Below are positions 23,571 through 35,254 of a stretch of 64,000 bases of DNA, piece after piece. Position numbers and translations under genes: made by a program. Numbering within the stretch: the first letter of the stretch is position 1; every line of letters starts with the position of its first letter. The notes beneath the pieces were generated by a model that had not been told where the DNA came from, did no database searches, and saw nothing but the letters and a program-made list of their open reading frames with translations. The DNA comes from Antilocapra americana (Eukaryota; Chordata; Mammalia; Artiodactyla; Antilocapridae), in the NCBI GenBank assembly GCA_007570785.1, contig ML661799.1:595598-659597 (forward strand), read 5' to 3'.

Positions 23571-24290
23571 TGAAGTTAAGCTAGAAAGAGAAAAACAAAT
23601 ATTGTATATTAACACATATTTGCAGGGCAGGAATAGAGATAAAATGATCTTTTGGATTTGGATGATATATTATATATTGAAGCTATGGCATATCATGTAC
23701 AAGATAAGAAAATTTTCCACAATAAGTTGAGGAGGGTATTAAATCTTAGACAAGATGACAAAAGATTTTAGGATCATGGATTATGTGTCATATGCCTCTG
23801 TAACTTAAAATAAGTTAAATTTCTCTCATCTCTGTACCCGCTTGAGTCTTTCTGGATTGAATGAGTCTTGTGACCGTATAATGAAGATGAAAAAATTCCA
23901 TAGATGCCCATTTTTGATGGAGAACTCAACAAAACAATGTGTTTTGGGTCCAAGACTGTTCTGGGCTTTCTTAATTTTCCCAAAATTGGTCTATATAGGT
24001 TTCTGATGCTCTAGAAAAACTTTCACTCAAAATTGAGACTAGAGCTTGCTTACCCTTTATCCAAACAAAACCAGTTTTTGCATAAGTGATTCTAATAATG
24101 TTCAGTGTGACCCAGAAATTAATGCTAAGAAACTCCCTGCAAAGGGTGACTGGATATAAATTCTCTCAGCTTCTTCCACATCTGTTGGCTCTTCTTAGAT
24201 GCTCTAAAGCATCCTCAGAATGCATAGAAGCACTAAGTGTATGACTTACTGAAAGAAAGGTTTATGTAAATATAATAATTTGGAACAAAC

Positions 24291-24358
24291 CTCATACTTG
24301 CAAAACTTGCTGACGGTGAGTGGCTTGTTCTCATCCAGCTCCCACAATTCAACAGCGC
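24291..24358 (-). pseudogene. WDR77: Isolated WDR77 (MEP50) exon, duplicated fragment
   Basis: A 68-nt exon reads (G)[19 protein letters not shown] then KYE. This matches the WDR77 WD-repeat segment with a few substitutions. It has an acceptor with polypyrimidine tract (ctcctcccaaccaccaacag) and a gtttgt donor, so it came from genomic DNA and not from a retrocopy. WDR77 is the PRMT5 partner in arginine methylation. No other WDR77 exon is found within the window. In human, WDR77 sits next to OVGP1 on the same strand; here the exon lies 19.6 kb upstream of OVGP1 copy A in that order, which suggests a truncated duplicate. Confidence 0.8.
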
Positions 24359-25059
24359 CTGTTGGTGGTTGGGAGGAGGCTGAGTGAAACAAGCTTGGAT
24401 TATACCAACACAGCAATTCACTTCTAGGATTCAAGTAGTCTGTTGTCACTAAACTAACAAAATTATTTCTGTAAAAGGAAAGTCCATATCTTTAGAGGCT
24501 TTAACTAACAAGCCATTTAGCTTTATTCTGGCATTGTTGTTGTCCTACTAACAGTCCAGAAAACTAGGTGGGGAAAGCTTCCAGAAAAAGACAGAGGGAG
24601 ATGGGATGGCTGGTAAAACCCGTCATTCTGCTTCCAGTGAGAATAGATTGGAAATTAAGTTTTTAGGAGACAAAGATGAATCTCCAAAACGATCTAAGTA
24701 GCACACTGTCCAGTATGGTTAAATCTTTACCATTATTTGGACACTAATAAATAATTGTTGAACAACTTGAATAAATGTCTTACACAGTCATAAAAAAATA
24801 TATGTTGAATAATTCAGTGTCTTTTCAGTGACTGGCTAAGTAGAAAAAAACCTCTAAATAACTTTCTCAACAATGTATCTTTCTTATCTCATTCAAGATC
24901 CAATCTAAGAAAATATGTTGCATTAGATTTTCATGCTTCATCAATATGCCTGAATCTGAAGTAATTCCTCAGCCTTTTTATGTCCCTCATTTCTTTGGTA
25001 CATATACACTTATTTTGTTTTTGTTAGTTCACACCCTCCTGGGCTCCTGGCCCTAGCGG

Positions 25060-25217
25060 TGCAGGTTCCCACCCAACGTGGTCCAACGTGGCTCCATGGC
25101 AGGCCCCCTTGCCTGGCAGGCCCCCTTGCCACGCAGGCGCACCAGAACTGGGGTTGCCGGCCAGCCTGTTTCCTAGGCAACGCGGTACAAAACTCTCTCC
25201 CTAGAGGCACCGGCGCG
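25060..25217 (+). promoter_or_regulatory. GC-rich PIFO promoter with RFX-type X-box
   Basis: A CpG-containing stretch directly upstream of the PIFO start codon. At 25168-25181, GTTTCCTAGGCAAC is a near-palindromic match to the RFX X-box (GTTRCC-nn-GGYAAC, one mismatch), with a further half site GTTGCC at 25153-25158. A perfect 17-bp tandem duplication lies at 25097-25130. RFX factors drive cilium genes, in keeping with PIFO. Binding is inferred. Confidence 0.6.
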
Positions 25218-25236
25218 ATGTGCTTCGGCAAAGCAG
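25218..25236 (+). CDS. PIFO: PIFO coding exon 1
   Basis: Encodes MCFGKA plus the first base of the next codon; donor gtgagg. The MCF start matches the family. The preceding gcgcgatg context gives a usable initiation site. Confidence 0.88.
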
Positions 25237-28200
25237 GTGAGGAGGGCTGAATCAAGAGTAGAGGCAGAAGGAAGATGGGGAGACTGGGAAAGACCAAGGG
25301 GGAAAGGAGGGAAATGTAGTTTGCCCATCTCCTTGGATTGGTCACGGTTTCGTTAAAAGTGCAGTCTGCTCAGGTCTCGGCCACCTTTCCCCACACCACC
25401 CCTTTCCTCAACCCTCTTTTGGACCACAGTCCCTTCCTTCATGTGGAGTTTCTCCTCTTTCTCACTCTCCAGAGACGCTGCTTAACTACTCCTTTGGAAC
25501 ATGTCAACATAGGAAGATCTTTCCTCATTTCCATCCCCCAAACTTGTTGGGGAACAAGTTTCTCCCTATTAGGGGAGTGCCCCACAGAGGGCCTGGATGT
25601 TATATAGCAGAAGAGGTGAGTATTCACCTTCCCTCAGGTGAGTGTCAGTTCCCAGACTATCTAAGGATACACAAGTTTCCTGGAAGAAAAGCCCTGGGTT
25701 ATTTGTGAGGTCCCAGCATGAGAAAGTGCTCTGGTCCTCTGTCTTCAACCAGCTGTCAGGGCCAATATCAGAAAGTAAAGGGCCATTACTCACATTTGCC
25801 ATCCCCACCAAATGCAAGCCTTGGCCTCATGCCATCCCCAGTAAGTGTTCCTTCACCATTCATACCTACAAAGACCAGTGACTAAATATTTCCTCTTAAT
25901 CCAAGCCTACTGTGTCTGTGCTGGTAGGTAGTTTATGAAGTCATAATCAGATTCAGCTGAAACCATATAAAGCCGAGTCAGCTCTGTGGGGCTCAGAAAA
26001 TTGGATTCACTGGATTCAAATGTCATTCACTCTACCTATCCAGCCACATTTCTTTGTAGAGTTGCCTGTGTTACATATGTAATTGTTTGGTCTTGATTCA
26101 GAGGAATCAAGAAAGAAAGGGAAACTTAAGCAAAAAAGATTCAGGGATACACTGAGATCACTCTGTTTTAATAACTATAATGTTCTCTATGCGTGTTTTG
26201 TCTTTGTTTTCTACATAACACATGAAGAGCAAAGACTTGGCATACAACCTCGCTAAGATCCCAACCAGTATAAAAGGATATGGTTTTGGAGCCAGAACAG
26301 CTGTGAGGTTTAAGCCAAAGAACAAGGTTAGAAATGGCTGGATGTGCTTCGATTTCAGTGTGATCCATGTTGCTGCATGTATTTGCATTGGGGAGCACGG
26401 TTGAAGCTTACCTACAGTACGCCCTGAAATTCAAGATGAAAGTCATTTGGACGAAAGCTACTAAGGAGTCTACGTGAAAACTTGGGTGTTAACGTTGGAA
26501 ATGTGTGTGTGAGTGTCCTGGGAGAGTGGAAAATAATTCTCAGAAGAAATGGTACCAAGGCAGGGCTTCCATCCTGAAACACCTGCTGATAAAATACTGG
26601 AAGCTTTGTTTATATGCATTATATAATTATATGTAATATATAGTATAATATTTTATCAGTTAAAAAAAAACAGTTCTAACTTCTTAACCTTTCTGTGTGA
26701 TTGAATTTAAAGTCTTCAGTATGGGCTCCTAATCTCTTGTTGGACATTTTCTTGACACTTAAGCTCAGGGAGAGGGATACTGGCTCCAAAAGAAAATCTG
26801 AGTGGGATGGTGGGATGGTGGGGATAGTAGCTATGGTAGGTTACTTGGCTCTCTGCCCCCATAGGTTTATTTCTATAGCCAAAACACTAGGTACCTTTAG
26901 GCAGCTGAACCATACTCTTATCTTGGTTTTCTACCTAATGTGGGCCTAATTCTATAGTTAAACCATAGCTGATACGTAAAGAGGGGGAGGATGACTTTGT
27001 TTTTTCTACTTAGAAGTCTTTACATATATATACATCACTCTCTGACATATTGATCTTTTCTTGGAAACAGGATGTGACACCTTACCCAGGCATGTACCAG
27101 ACAGTCAATCTTCAGGAGCAAACACACAAACCAAATTTTGCTCCATTTAATACCTTGTTGCCTCGCTTTCGGACATACTCAAAGGACCCTTGTTATCCTG
27201 GGTATGTGCCCCTTCTTCTGGTGCATTTCATCAAAGAGCAATAGGAAAGGAAGTAAAAAGGTTACATCCCAGCCATGCCCTCTAAATAAGAAACCATCTG
27301 TCTTTAAAGATTCAACCTCTTGCCTTCCAGGTCTCTAGAATTATAAAATTGTAGAGTGTAGTGATTCATTCAATAAATATTTATAAAAGGCCAAGCAGTT
27401 GTGTAGGTTCCAAAGATTTTGCATTACACCCATCATCATTTCTTGGAGCTTGCATTCTAGAGTCCAGACAGATGAGAAGCAAATATACAAGAAAATAATC
27501 AGTGGTGATAGAGTAACCATATAATTTATTAGTCAGCATGTGACACTTCTGAGACTTTAAAGGGGGTCTTATTAATAATTATACCAAGACAGTAGCCATG
27601 AACTGGGGTTGCCACAGGCACACTAGGAAGTATGGTGACCTGGTGGAGTGCTGAGTAACACCAAACAAGATGGTATAATAGAGGGGCTTCCCTGGTGGCC
27701 CAGTGGTAAAGAATCTGCCCGGCAATGCAGGAGAAATGGGTTGGATCCCTGATCTGGAAAGATCTGACATGCCTTGGAGCAACTAAGCCCATGCACCACA
27801 ACTACTGAACCTGTGCTCTAGAGCCTGGGAGTCAAAACTAGTGAGGCTGGCACTCCCTAGAGTCCATGCTTCACAGCAAGAGGCTCTGCCGCAATGAGAA
27901 GCCGACATACTGCAGCTGGAGAGTAGCCTCTGCTCATTGCACCTAGAGAGAAAGCTTGTGAACCAATAAAGAACCAGTACAGCCTAAAATAAATAAATAG
28001 AGTAATATTTTTTACAAAGATGATATGATATGGAGTGATGGCTGAAATCTACTTTGGCAAGGATTGGTCTTTCTGGGAAATGACACTTCATCTGAAAGCA
28101 CAATGACAAGACTGAACTGAGCCTGTGAAGATCTAGGCCAACAGCTTTCCAGGCAGAACTGCAAATACAAAGGCTGTAGTTGAAAAGGAATTTGGTGTGC

Positions 28201-30647
28201 GGAAAAAAGAAAGAAGGCTAGTGTGGCTACAGTGTAGTGGGCAAGGAGGAAATGAGAACAGAGGAGGAAGAAGGGCTAGAGTCCATAAACCTCACCGACC
28301 AAGGGAGGCAGTCTCAGTGCTTTAGGAAGCCATTGAAAATTATAGGGCCTGGTCAAGGCCTTTCTTTTGCTGGTGAGAATTCCAAGGATCAGAGAGGAAC
28401 TATAACAAGGTTGTAGTAAAGAAGTGGAGATGATGAAGCTGGTTTCCCATGTCCACTCTACATCTTATTTCCACAGTAAAGCGTCTACACCAAAAGACAA
28501 AATGATATGCACAAAGGCAATATGAAAAACCCTATTGTTGAGAAATTTCACATCATGGATACTAATTAGCATCGCTGTGGCAAATCTCTGTTATCATCCA
28601 CCACTTCTGGGATCTCTTGGTCTCTCGGTTAAGAAGAGTGAGGTTGCAGAAATAGCTTAAACTAGAGTTGATTTTTACCCTCACTGCATGTCAGGACTAA
28701 AAATCTTGAACACTAACACCTATTTAGAAACACATTAGCAGGCAAAGGAACCCTATGCTTGCCTGACATTAAGATCTAATCAGTCTGTTGCCTTTTCCAA
28801 AAGAGTTAGGACTAGTTCAGGTACACAGGTAGTACTGATGAAGTTTCTGGTCACTACAACCCACTCCAATATCATTGCCTGGAGAATCCCATGGACAGAG
28901 GGACAGAGCCTAGCTACAGTCCATGGGGTCACAAAGAGTCAGACATGACTGAAGTGACTAACACTTTCACATCCAACTCTTTGCAACCCCATGGACTATA
29001 GCTAGGCTCTTCTGTCCATGGGAATTCTCCAGACTAGAATCGTGGTGGGTCACTGACTCTTCACCATAATGTTTTATGTTTTTATTTCTAGCCCTGGCAC
29101 ATATAACCCAGAGAAAAAGGCACCCCAGAAAGTCAGCTGGCCAATGAAATTTGGATCTCCAGACTGGACTCAGGTTCCATGTCTACAGAAAAGAACCCTG
29201 AAAACTGAGGTAATATGACTGGACTTCTGTGGAGCCTTTACCTAATACTTCCACATGTATCAGTGATTCTTAACCAGGGGTCTGTGAATAAGCTTCAAGA
29301 AATCTTTGATTCCCTGAAATTACATACACAATTTTGGGTATTATATACATATGGGAAATTTTGGAGAGTTACACAATTTCACCAAATTTCTAAAGGTGTA
29401 TGTGACTGAACATAAAGTCATAGTTTCTTATTTAGTCCTCAAATAATCTTTGTGGCAGTCTGAGACAATTATCCTCTATGATTGAGGAGGAAATTGAGGC
29501 TTGTGCTGTGCTGTGCTGTGCTTAGTCACTCAATTGCATCTGACTTTTTTGGAGAAGGGAATGGCAACCCACTGCAGTATTCTCGCCTGAAGAATCCCAT
29601 GGACAGAGGAACCTGCCAGGCTACAGACCATGGGGTCACAAAGAGTCAGACACAACCTTCACATCTGACTCTTGGCAACCCCATGGACTGCAGCCTGCCA
29701 GGCTCCTCTGTCCGTGGGAATTCTCCAGACTAGAATACTGGAGTGGGTTGCCATGCCTTCCTCCAAGGGATCTTTGCAACCCAAGAATCAAACCCAGGTC
29801 TCCCGCATTGCAGGCAGATTCTTCACCAGCTGAGCTAACAGGGAAGTCCAAACTGAAGCTTCAATGGATTCAATGGTTTGTTGAAGTTGCTCAGCTAGAA
29901 TCTAGATCATGTGACTTCTAAGCCAGTGCTCTCCCCATCACATCACTTAGTGTTAGATCATCCAGGTGCAGTGGATCATTCTGGCAAGAACGTGGATTTT
30001 AGGAACAGACTGCCTGAGTTCAAACACTAGTTCTGTATTTGTTTGCTATGTATCCTCTAACTTTTCTAAGCCTCAGTTTGCTTATCTTCAAAATGGATAT
30101 AAAGTTGTAAAGATTGAGATATTATAGCACCAGACCTGTAGCATAATAAATGTTCAGCCCGTGTCACTTATAATAATTCCAGAGGTGTCCTTTATCCCCC
30201 TGGTGAAACTTTGGATTAATTCTGCAAGTGTTTATTAAATGCCAAATTTACTGACATCATTGTGCTAGGGCCTACAGGTAACATTCAAGAATTTAACCCC
30301 TAATCTTTATTTTCAAGAAATTTACCAGCTGATGATTTGATGTACTTGATGATTTGCCAAGTAGAAAATAATTCCTAGCATGATATATTCCAGAAAAAGA
30401 TGATAAAGAGTAGATGTACATAGCAATGCTGAGAGATTCACTAGGTTAGGTTACCATGTGGTTGGGGCTCAGGTAGGCTAAAACAGCTCTAACATACAGG
30501 TCTATTTCACACAGCCAGGAAGACCAGAGGCAGGGAGTTCTCAGTGAATATTGACCTTGACAGTATTTTTCATTGCAGCTGTCCACAGACAAAGACTTTA
30601 GAAAGCATCGGAACCGATTGGCCTACCTAACCTTGTACTACAGCTGA
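25218..30647 (+). CDS. PIFO: PIFO / CIMAP3 (pitchfork), complete six-exon gene
   Basis: Cilium-associated protein reported to act at the basal body, activating Aurora A during cilium disassembly. Coding exons are 25218-25236, 25473-25615, 26228-26326, 27071-27201, 29092-29209 and 30579-30647. All have GT-AG introns and join in one frame of 193 codons (192 residues, close to the 191 recalled for human). Recognised strings include FGTCQHRKIFPHFHPPNLLG, IPTSIKGYGFGARTAVRFKP, a SHIPPO-like PGPGTYNPEKK, WPMKFGSPDW and STDKDFRKHRNRLAYLTLYY before TGA. No stop or frameshift is seen. The start codon lies about 37 nt below an X-box. Its neighbours (OVGP1 copies, chitinase remnants) are unrelated in function. 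Confidence 0.95.
25473..25615 (+). CDS. PIFO: PIFO exon 2 (tandem AGAG acceptor)
   Basis: 143 nt encoding residues 7-54, ending GPGCYIAEE before gtgagt. The acceptor is ctctccAGAG. The first AG (25471-25472) keeps the frame open; the second would put TAA four codons in. The first is therefore chosen. Confidence 0.88.
26228..26326 (+). CDS. PIFO: PIFO exon 3
   Basis: 99 nt (33 codons), SKDLAYNLAK through RFKPKNK. Acceptor ...catgaag, donor gttaga. The acceptor is again a tandem AGAG, and only the first AG holds phase 0. Confidence 0.85.
27071..27201 (+). CDS. PIFO: PIFO exon 4
   Basis: 131 nt, DVTPYPGMYQTVNLQEQTHK through PNFAPFNTLLPRF. Acceptor aaacag, donor gtatgt. It ends in a split Gly codon completed by exon 5. 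Confidence 0.9.
27690..28003 (+). mobile_element. CHR-type (cetartiodactyl tRNA-Glu) SINE in PIFO intron 4
   Basis: Starts gggcttccctggtggcccag and runs on with the CHR body (accacaactactgaacctg..., caatgagaagccgacatac...) to a (taaa)n tail near 28000. The 28005-28850 remainder of the intron is unassigned. Confidence 0.85.
28856..29055. repeat. Inverted pair of partial Bov-tA SINEs just 5' of PIFO exon 5
   Basis: A sense fragment (about 28856-28963, aacccactccaatatc... to gactgaagtg) is followed within a few bases by an antisense fragment (about 28968-29055, atccaactctttgcaacccc...). They can pair as a hairpin in the pre-mRNA, 37 nt from the exon 5 acceptor. Confidence 0.8.
29092..29209 (+). 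CDS. PIFO: PIFO exon 5 (SHIPPO-like motif)
   Basis: 118 nt, PGPGTYNPEKKAPQKVSWPM through LKTE. Acceptor tttatttctag, donor gtaata. Inverted SINE pairs lie in both flanking introns. Confidence 0.92.
29545..29850. repeat. Inverted pair of Bov-tA SINEs in PIFO intron 5, inside a MIR
   Basis: Sense fragment 29545-29655 (ggagaagggaatggcaaccc... gagtcagacaca) then antisense fragment 29660-29850 (catctgactcttggcaacccc... aacagggaagtcc). The flanks at 29440-29500 and 29855-29940 read as two halves of one MIR, so the SINEs split it. Confidence 0.75.
29985..30155 (+). repeat. MIR SINE relic (PIFO intron 5)
   Basis: gaacagactgcctgagttcaaa, ctaagcctcagtttgcttatc and aaaatggatataaag are MIR core and tail features. 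Confidence 0.7.
30579..30647 (+). CDS. PIFO: PIFO exon 6 and stop
   Basis: 69 nt, LSTDKDFRKHRNRLAYLTLY then YS and TGA. Acceptor cattgcag. The 3' UTR follows; the only nearby hexamer is the variant CATAAA at 30801-30806, a possible but weak polyadenylation signal. Confidence 0.92.
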   Translation: MSTDKDFRKHRNRLAYLTLYYS

Positions 30648-31109
30648 AAAGCTGTGACTACCTTCACATGCTCCTCCTGACCACAGACTCTCCAGGACTG
30701 AGGACAGAGCTGCTCTTGTCCTTCTGCATTGGTCTGACCCTCCTGTCTGCCAGCATGGGGCGCAGCGAGGGGCAAAGGGCTTATAATTACTATATGACTG
30801 CATAAAGACTCATTGTACAGAGGGTGCTCTCTTCACGTGCTGGTTTGTTGTGTAAAAATGTAGAAGTGTCAGAGGGGTTCCTAACTGAGTGCTCAGTAGA
30901 GTGACTTCACTTTACTGAAATATTACACTTGTGCATCCCCGCCCTCTAGCTATAAGTCCCAGGAATGAGTTTTATGTTTTCTACTGCTGGCCCTGGCAAT
31001 AGGAGATTGTTGGTCTATACATATCAAGGATTTGGAGAGCTTGATTGACTTTGTATTTGGGCTTGCCAGATGTAGAGGATACTTAAGGCAGAGTAAATGT
31101 TTTAAGGGC

Positions 31110-32435
31110 TCTTCCAGTTCCTAGACAAGGTGGCAGAGTAGAAAAAACTTTGTGAGCTCACCTCTTCTCAGAAGCTACACCAAAATGACAACACACTGCT
31201 GAACAACCATTGATTAAAAAAAGACTGGAATCTGCCAAAAAATATCCTGCATCCAAAGACATAAAGAAGTAACCACAATGAGACACCAGGAGGGGTGCAC
31301 TTGTGATATGATCAGATCTCACAAACCAAAGAGTAATACGAAAGAAGTTCATCCACAGGTGTGAAAGTTCTGAGCTCCATGTCAGCCTCAGATTTGGCAC
31401 TGAGAAGAACAGCCTCCAGAGCCTTTGACTTTGAAGGCCAGTGGGGCTTAATGGCAGGATCTCCACAGGGCTGGGAGAAATAGAGACTCCACTCTTAAAA
31501 ACTACACACAAAATCTCATGCACACCAAGACTCGGGGCAAAAGCAGTAACTTCACAGAACCTTGAGCAAGACGTATCTGTTGGGGCTTTGAAGGTCTCCT
31601 GGGAAGGCGAGGAGAGTGGTGGCTCATCCTGGGGACAAAGCTACTGATGGTAAAAATATTGGGGGAGGGGGGTGTTCATCTGCATGAACTCTGGAGGTAG
31701 ATCTTGCTTGGGTCATTAGCAGCAAGACGTGGCCCCATCCAACAGACTTTAGGCAAGTGCTGGGATGCCTCAGGCCAAAGAACAAACTGGGTGGGGATGC
31801 AGCCCCATCCATCAGCAGACAGCCTGTCAAAAGACTTCCTGAGCCCACAGCCACCTTTAAACATGCCCCTTGACATGGCTCTGCCTGCTGGAGGACCAAG
31901 ACCTCCAGCTTCACTCTGAAGGGGCAGGCACTGGCCCCTCCCACCAGGAAGCCTGCACAGACCTCTAATCTAGCCTTACACACAAGAGGCAAGCGTCATC
32001 AAGTAGAAAACCATAATCCTGCAGCCTGAGGAACTGAGTCTGCAAACAGGTCAGAACTTACCCTGAGACCATTAGTCCTTAGTTCTTGGGAGATGAATGG
32101 GGAGTGTACTCTTAGGTTGCATAGGACATACCCTACAGAGAGCCACTTCTCCAAGGCTGAGAAATATAACTAACAACTAACATTCCACCTACCTAAAAAT
32201 ACAAATAGTTTAGACAAATGGAGACAGCAGAGAAATATGCTTCACTTGAAATAAAATAAAACCCCAGAAGAACAACTAAATGAAGTAGAAAGAGCCAGTC
32301 TATCTGAGAAAGAGTTCAAAGCAATGATTATAAAAAAGATCCAAGAACTTGGGAAAAGAATGGATGCACAGAGTGAGAAGTAACAAGTTTTTTAACAAAG
32401 AGAAAATATAAAGAACCACCAAACAGTTGAAGAAT
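31110..32435 (+). mobile_element. L1 5' UTR and ORF1 start, 3'-truncated and old
   Basis: Starts near ttcctagacaaggtggcagagtag, a typical artiodactyl L1 start. The 5' UTR continues to about 32230, and an ORF1-like segment (caatgattataaaaaagatcc...) ends near 32435. No ORF2 follows. 32435-33590 holds nothing I recognise. Confidence 0.7.
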
Positions 32436-33594
32436 ACAATACCTGAAAAGGAGCTCTTCCAAGTGTCTGAGTTCCCTGGTATGGAGTGGGAATGTCCCAG
32501 TTTGATAGCCTGTCCTAGAGTCATGTAAAACCGAGTCAAAAATCCCCCCTTTCCCATTACATCATCTATTTAGTCTGTCAGTCATCATCACTTTGAGTTC
32601 CTACCATGCAAATCAGGCAGAGTGGCAAGCGCTGGGGTCACAACAGGAATTAAACTCATCTACTGATTTCTTGAGGCTGGACTGAAGTATGAGAAGGACT
32701 CCCAGGGGAGGTTAGTGGATTGGCGACCCTCCTGTCCCCATTTTAATGATGCCCTGAAGTCTCACAAGTTACTCTAGGTGTGCCAAGGTCATACCTCATA
32801 GACGCTACATTCAAAGTACTTATCTAGACACTGCTTGATGTACATCCCACTCTGTGAATATTTAAAACTTTCAAGCCATAGATCTTGGTGAAATGGGCTC
32901 CTGATAAGCTTAGGATTCAAAGCTAGAATTGTTTTATATTTTTTACATTGTTCATAATATATTCATAGCTCTTAATATTGCATAAGCAAACTACTCAGTG
33001 TTTTTATAAACACATAGGACTTTTTGGTCTTCAGTTGTGGCTTTACTTAGGAATGTACATATCTATGGAGGAATAAAGAAGGCAACACTGAATATGTCAC
33101 AGATGATGTCATGTGTTGGAGGAGAAAGGACTTTAAATGGGAGCAAAATAGTAAGAAATGGGAAGGGGATGAAAAAGGGGACATTGTGAAATATCTACAT
33201 TAATTTCACATATTTACCTCAAAGGTGATTTTGTTCCATAAAATGAATACACATCTCTATGAAAACAGGCAGCAAGAAGTGAGATTTTAATTCTGCTCAC
33301 AGGAGAGATTAAGAAATGGTGAGCATGACCATACACGCTGAGATCATCCTTCCACAAACACTTGAGTAACAAACACTGCTAATCATTCTATGTATTTTCA
33401 GCATAAATTTTGAGTAAATTCATTCAATTCAGGCTGGTAGAGAGATCATAATATTTGCCCTCCCCAGGCTAGTCTGTTGAAACCCTTTTCCACCTATTTA
33501 CATGGATGTAATAAAACTCAGTATAGCTTTGGTCTGTGGGAAAGATGGTACTATACACTTCAAAACCCCAAAAAGCAATTCAGATTGATTATTT

Positions 33595-33640
33595 TTAAAT
33601 TTTCTTTATTGTGTTGGTTTTGCCATACAATGATTGATTT
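33595..33640 (-). mobile_element. Short L1 3' end scrap
   Basis: ttattgtgttggttttgcca followed by tacaatga is the same string as at the left end of the L1 insert at 1585. Very short remnant. Confidence 0.5.
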
Positions 33641-33787
33641 TTTTAACTGAAAATTATTCCACAGCCATCAGCCTGCCTTTCCACAGGTCTGTGAAAGGCA
33701 GGGTATAAAATCTCAAGAATATAAGAATAGCAAGATGACTTGGAGGGTTGAAGAATTTTCCCCAGGGCATTTTAGCCTGAATTAGAA

Positions 33788-34074
33788 ATGATGGTTGGAG
33801 AAGGCAATGGCAACCCACTCCAGTACTCTTGCCTGGAAAATCTCATGGACAGAGAAGCCTGGTAGGTTGCAGTCCATGGGGTTGCTGAGAGTCGGACACG
33901 ACTGAGTGACTTCACTTTCACTTTTCACTTTCATGCATTGGAGAAGGAAATGGCAACCCACTCCAGTGTTCTTGCCTGGAGAATCCCAGGGACAAGGGAG
34001 CCTGCTGGGCTGCAATCTATGGAGTCTCACAGAGTCGAACATGACTGAAGTAACTTAGCAGCAGCAGCAGAAAT
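33788..34074 (+). mobile_element. Bov-A2 SINE
   Basis: Sense dimer ending in cttagcagcagcagcag. It abuts the exon 8 remnant of the chitinase pseudogene. Confidence 0.88.
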
Positions 34075-34083
34075 AGTAGTTAC

Positions 34084-34527
34084 CTCGTAGTAAGCCCAGA
34101 AGCCAGCCCTTGCTCCAAAAACTGGGGCACAGACTGAGGTGTCAGAAATGCTGAGCCAGAAGGTCCTCCCGTAGGCGGTGAACTCCATGATACGTTTCTC
34201 CAAAAGGATGCTGTGTCTCTCCAGGACTTCACAGCATATTCCTGCAGAAACATCACAGACGTTCTTCTTCACCGTTATTTGTCCCACATGATTAACAAAG
34301 TCTAGCTAATTGTCCCAAAAAGAGAAAGCCTGTTTTCCAACAACCAAGGCTCCAAATCCCTTCTCCATCTTCCTTCTGCATATTTGAGTCTTCTCTTTCT
34401 TACACAGTTGAAATAACCCATGTGACCTCAACCCTTGGTTCCTACATACAAGAAACCATTGGGTCCTGTACATGTGTCCCAGCTACCATGGAAGTCATAC
34501 GTTATCACTCTTATGAAATCAAGGAGC
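34084..34527 (-). pseudogene. Chitinase (CHIA-like) pseudogene 1, family exons 7-8 only
   Basis: GH18 chitinase relic. The exon 7 remnant (34440-34527) has an intact acceptor (ttctag) and reads LLDFIRVITYDFHGSWDTCT, the strand-6 YDxHGSW motif, then degenerates. The exon 8 remnant (34084-34241) starts YAVKSWRD, shifts frame, and resumes as FTAYGRTFWLSISDTSVCAP ... GFWAYYE before a gtaact donor. It is about 28 nt shorter than the OVGP1 exon. No upstream or downstream exon is found nearby. The residues resemble CHIA/CHIT1-type chitinases more than OVGP1. Confidence 0.8.
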
Positions 34528-35254
34528 CTAGAACAAGAGATTTGAGCCATCAAGATCCTGGGAGCTTTTTCTTGTAGACAATTTAAGAGCAAGAAATGAT
34601 AGCAGTGAAAACTCATTATGTCAGGTAGATATCCATATGGGCCCACTAATGTGGCTCCCTGAGTGCCTCTCTGTTATCTTCTGTAACTCCCATGGGCCTA
34701 GACAGAAAGTCTCCTTTACTCCCTTAAAAGATTAAAGGCAATCCCCAAAAGAAGTCAAGCAAATGTTGTTAGAAGAGTATGTGTTTCAGAAACACACATC
34801 TCCAGAATCATGGGAATCATAACTGAGTAGATTTGTCAATAATAGTTGTCCATATTTCACAACCTTTTCCAAAAGGAACTGCTAATGAGGATTTCTATTA
34901 CATATATGGATTTGGCAAGGTCTTGAACCTTGTTCCTCTTTTCCCCAAGATCCATCATAGTGGCAGTTTAAAGGAGTCAGCACTTTATTCCAGAGCCACT
35001 CATTACCCAAATTTCTTTGGCAATTGAAGGTACCAACTTTTTTAACATTACATAACTACTTGGGGTGTTCGTTATCAAAAAGTTTAGGAATCTCTGCTCT
35101 AGGATTTAGGGCCCTGGGAGGCTCATCACATTCACTTCCCAGTCTCTGCAAGTTCATATCCTGTGTCAATGGTCCCTTGCCAGAAGAATCAGCTGCTATG
35201 ATCAGCAGTCTGGGATATCCTGTTTCTATCACTTCTTCTTCCAAGTGAAAGTGA

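Noticed and set aside
31624..31992. 122-codon minus-strand frame
   Set aside because: Antisense to an L1 5' UTR (31110-32435); repeat-derived.
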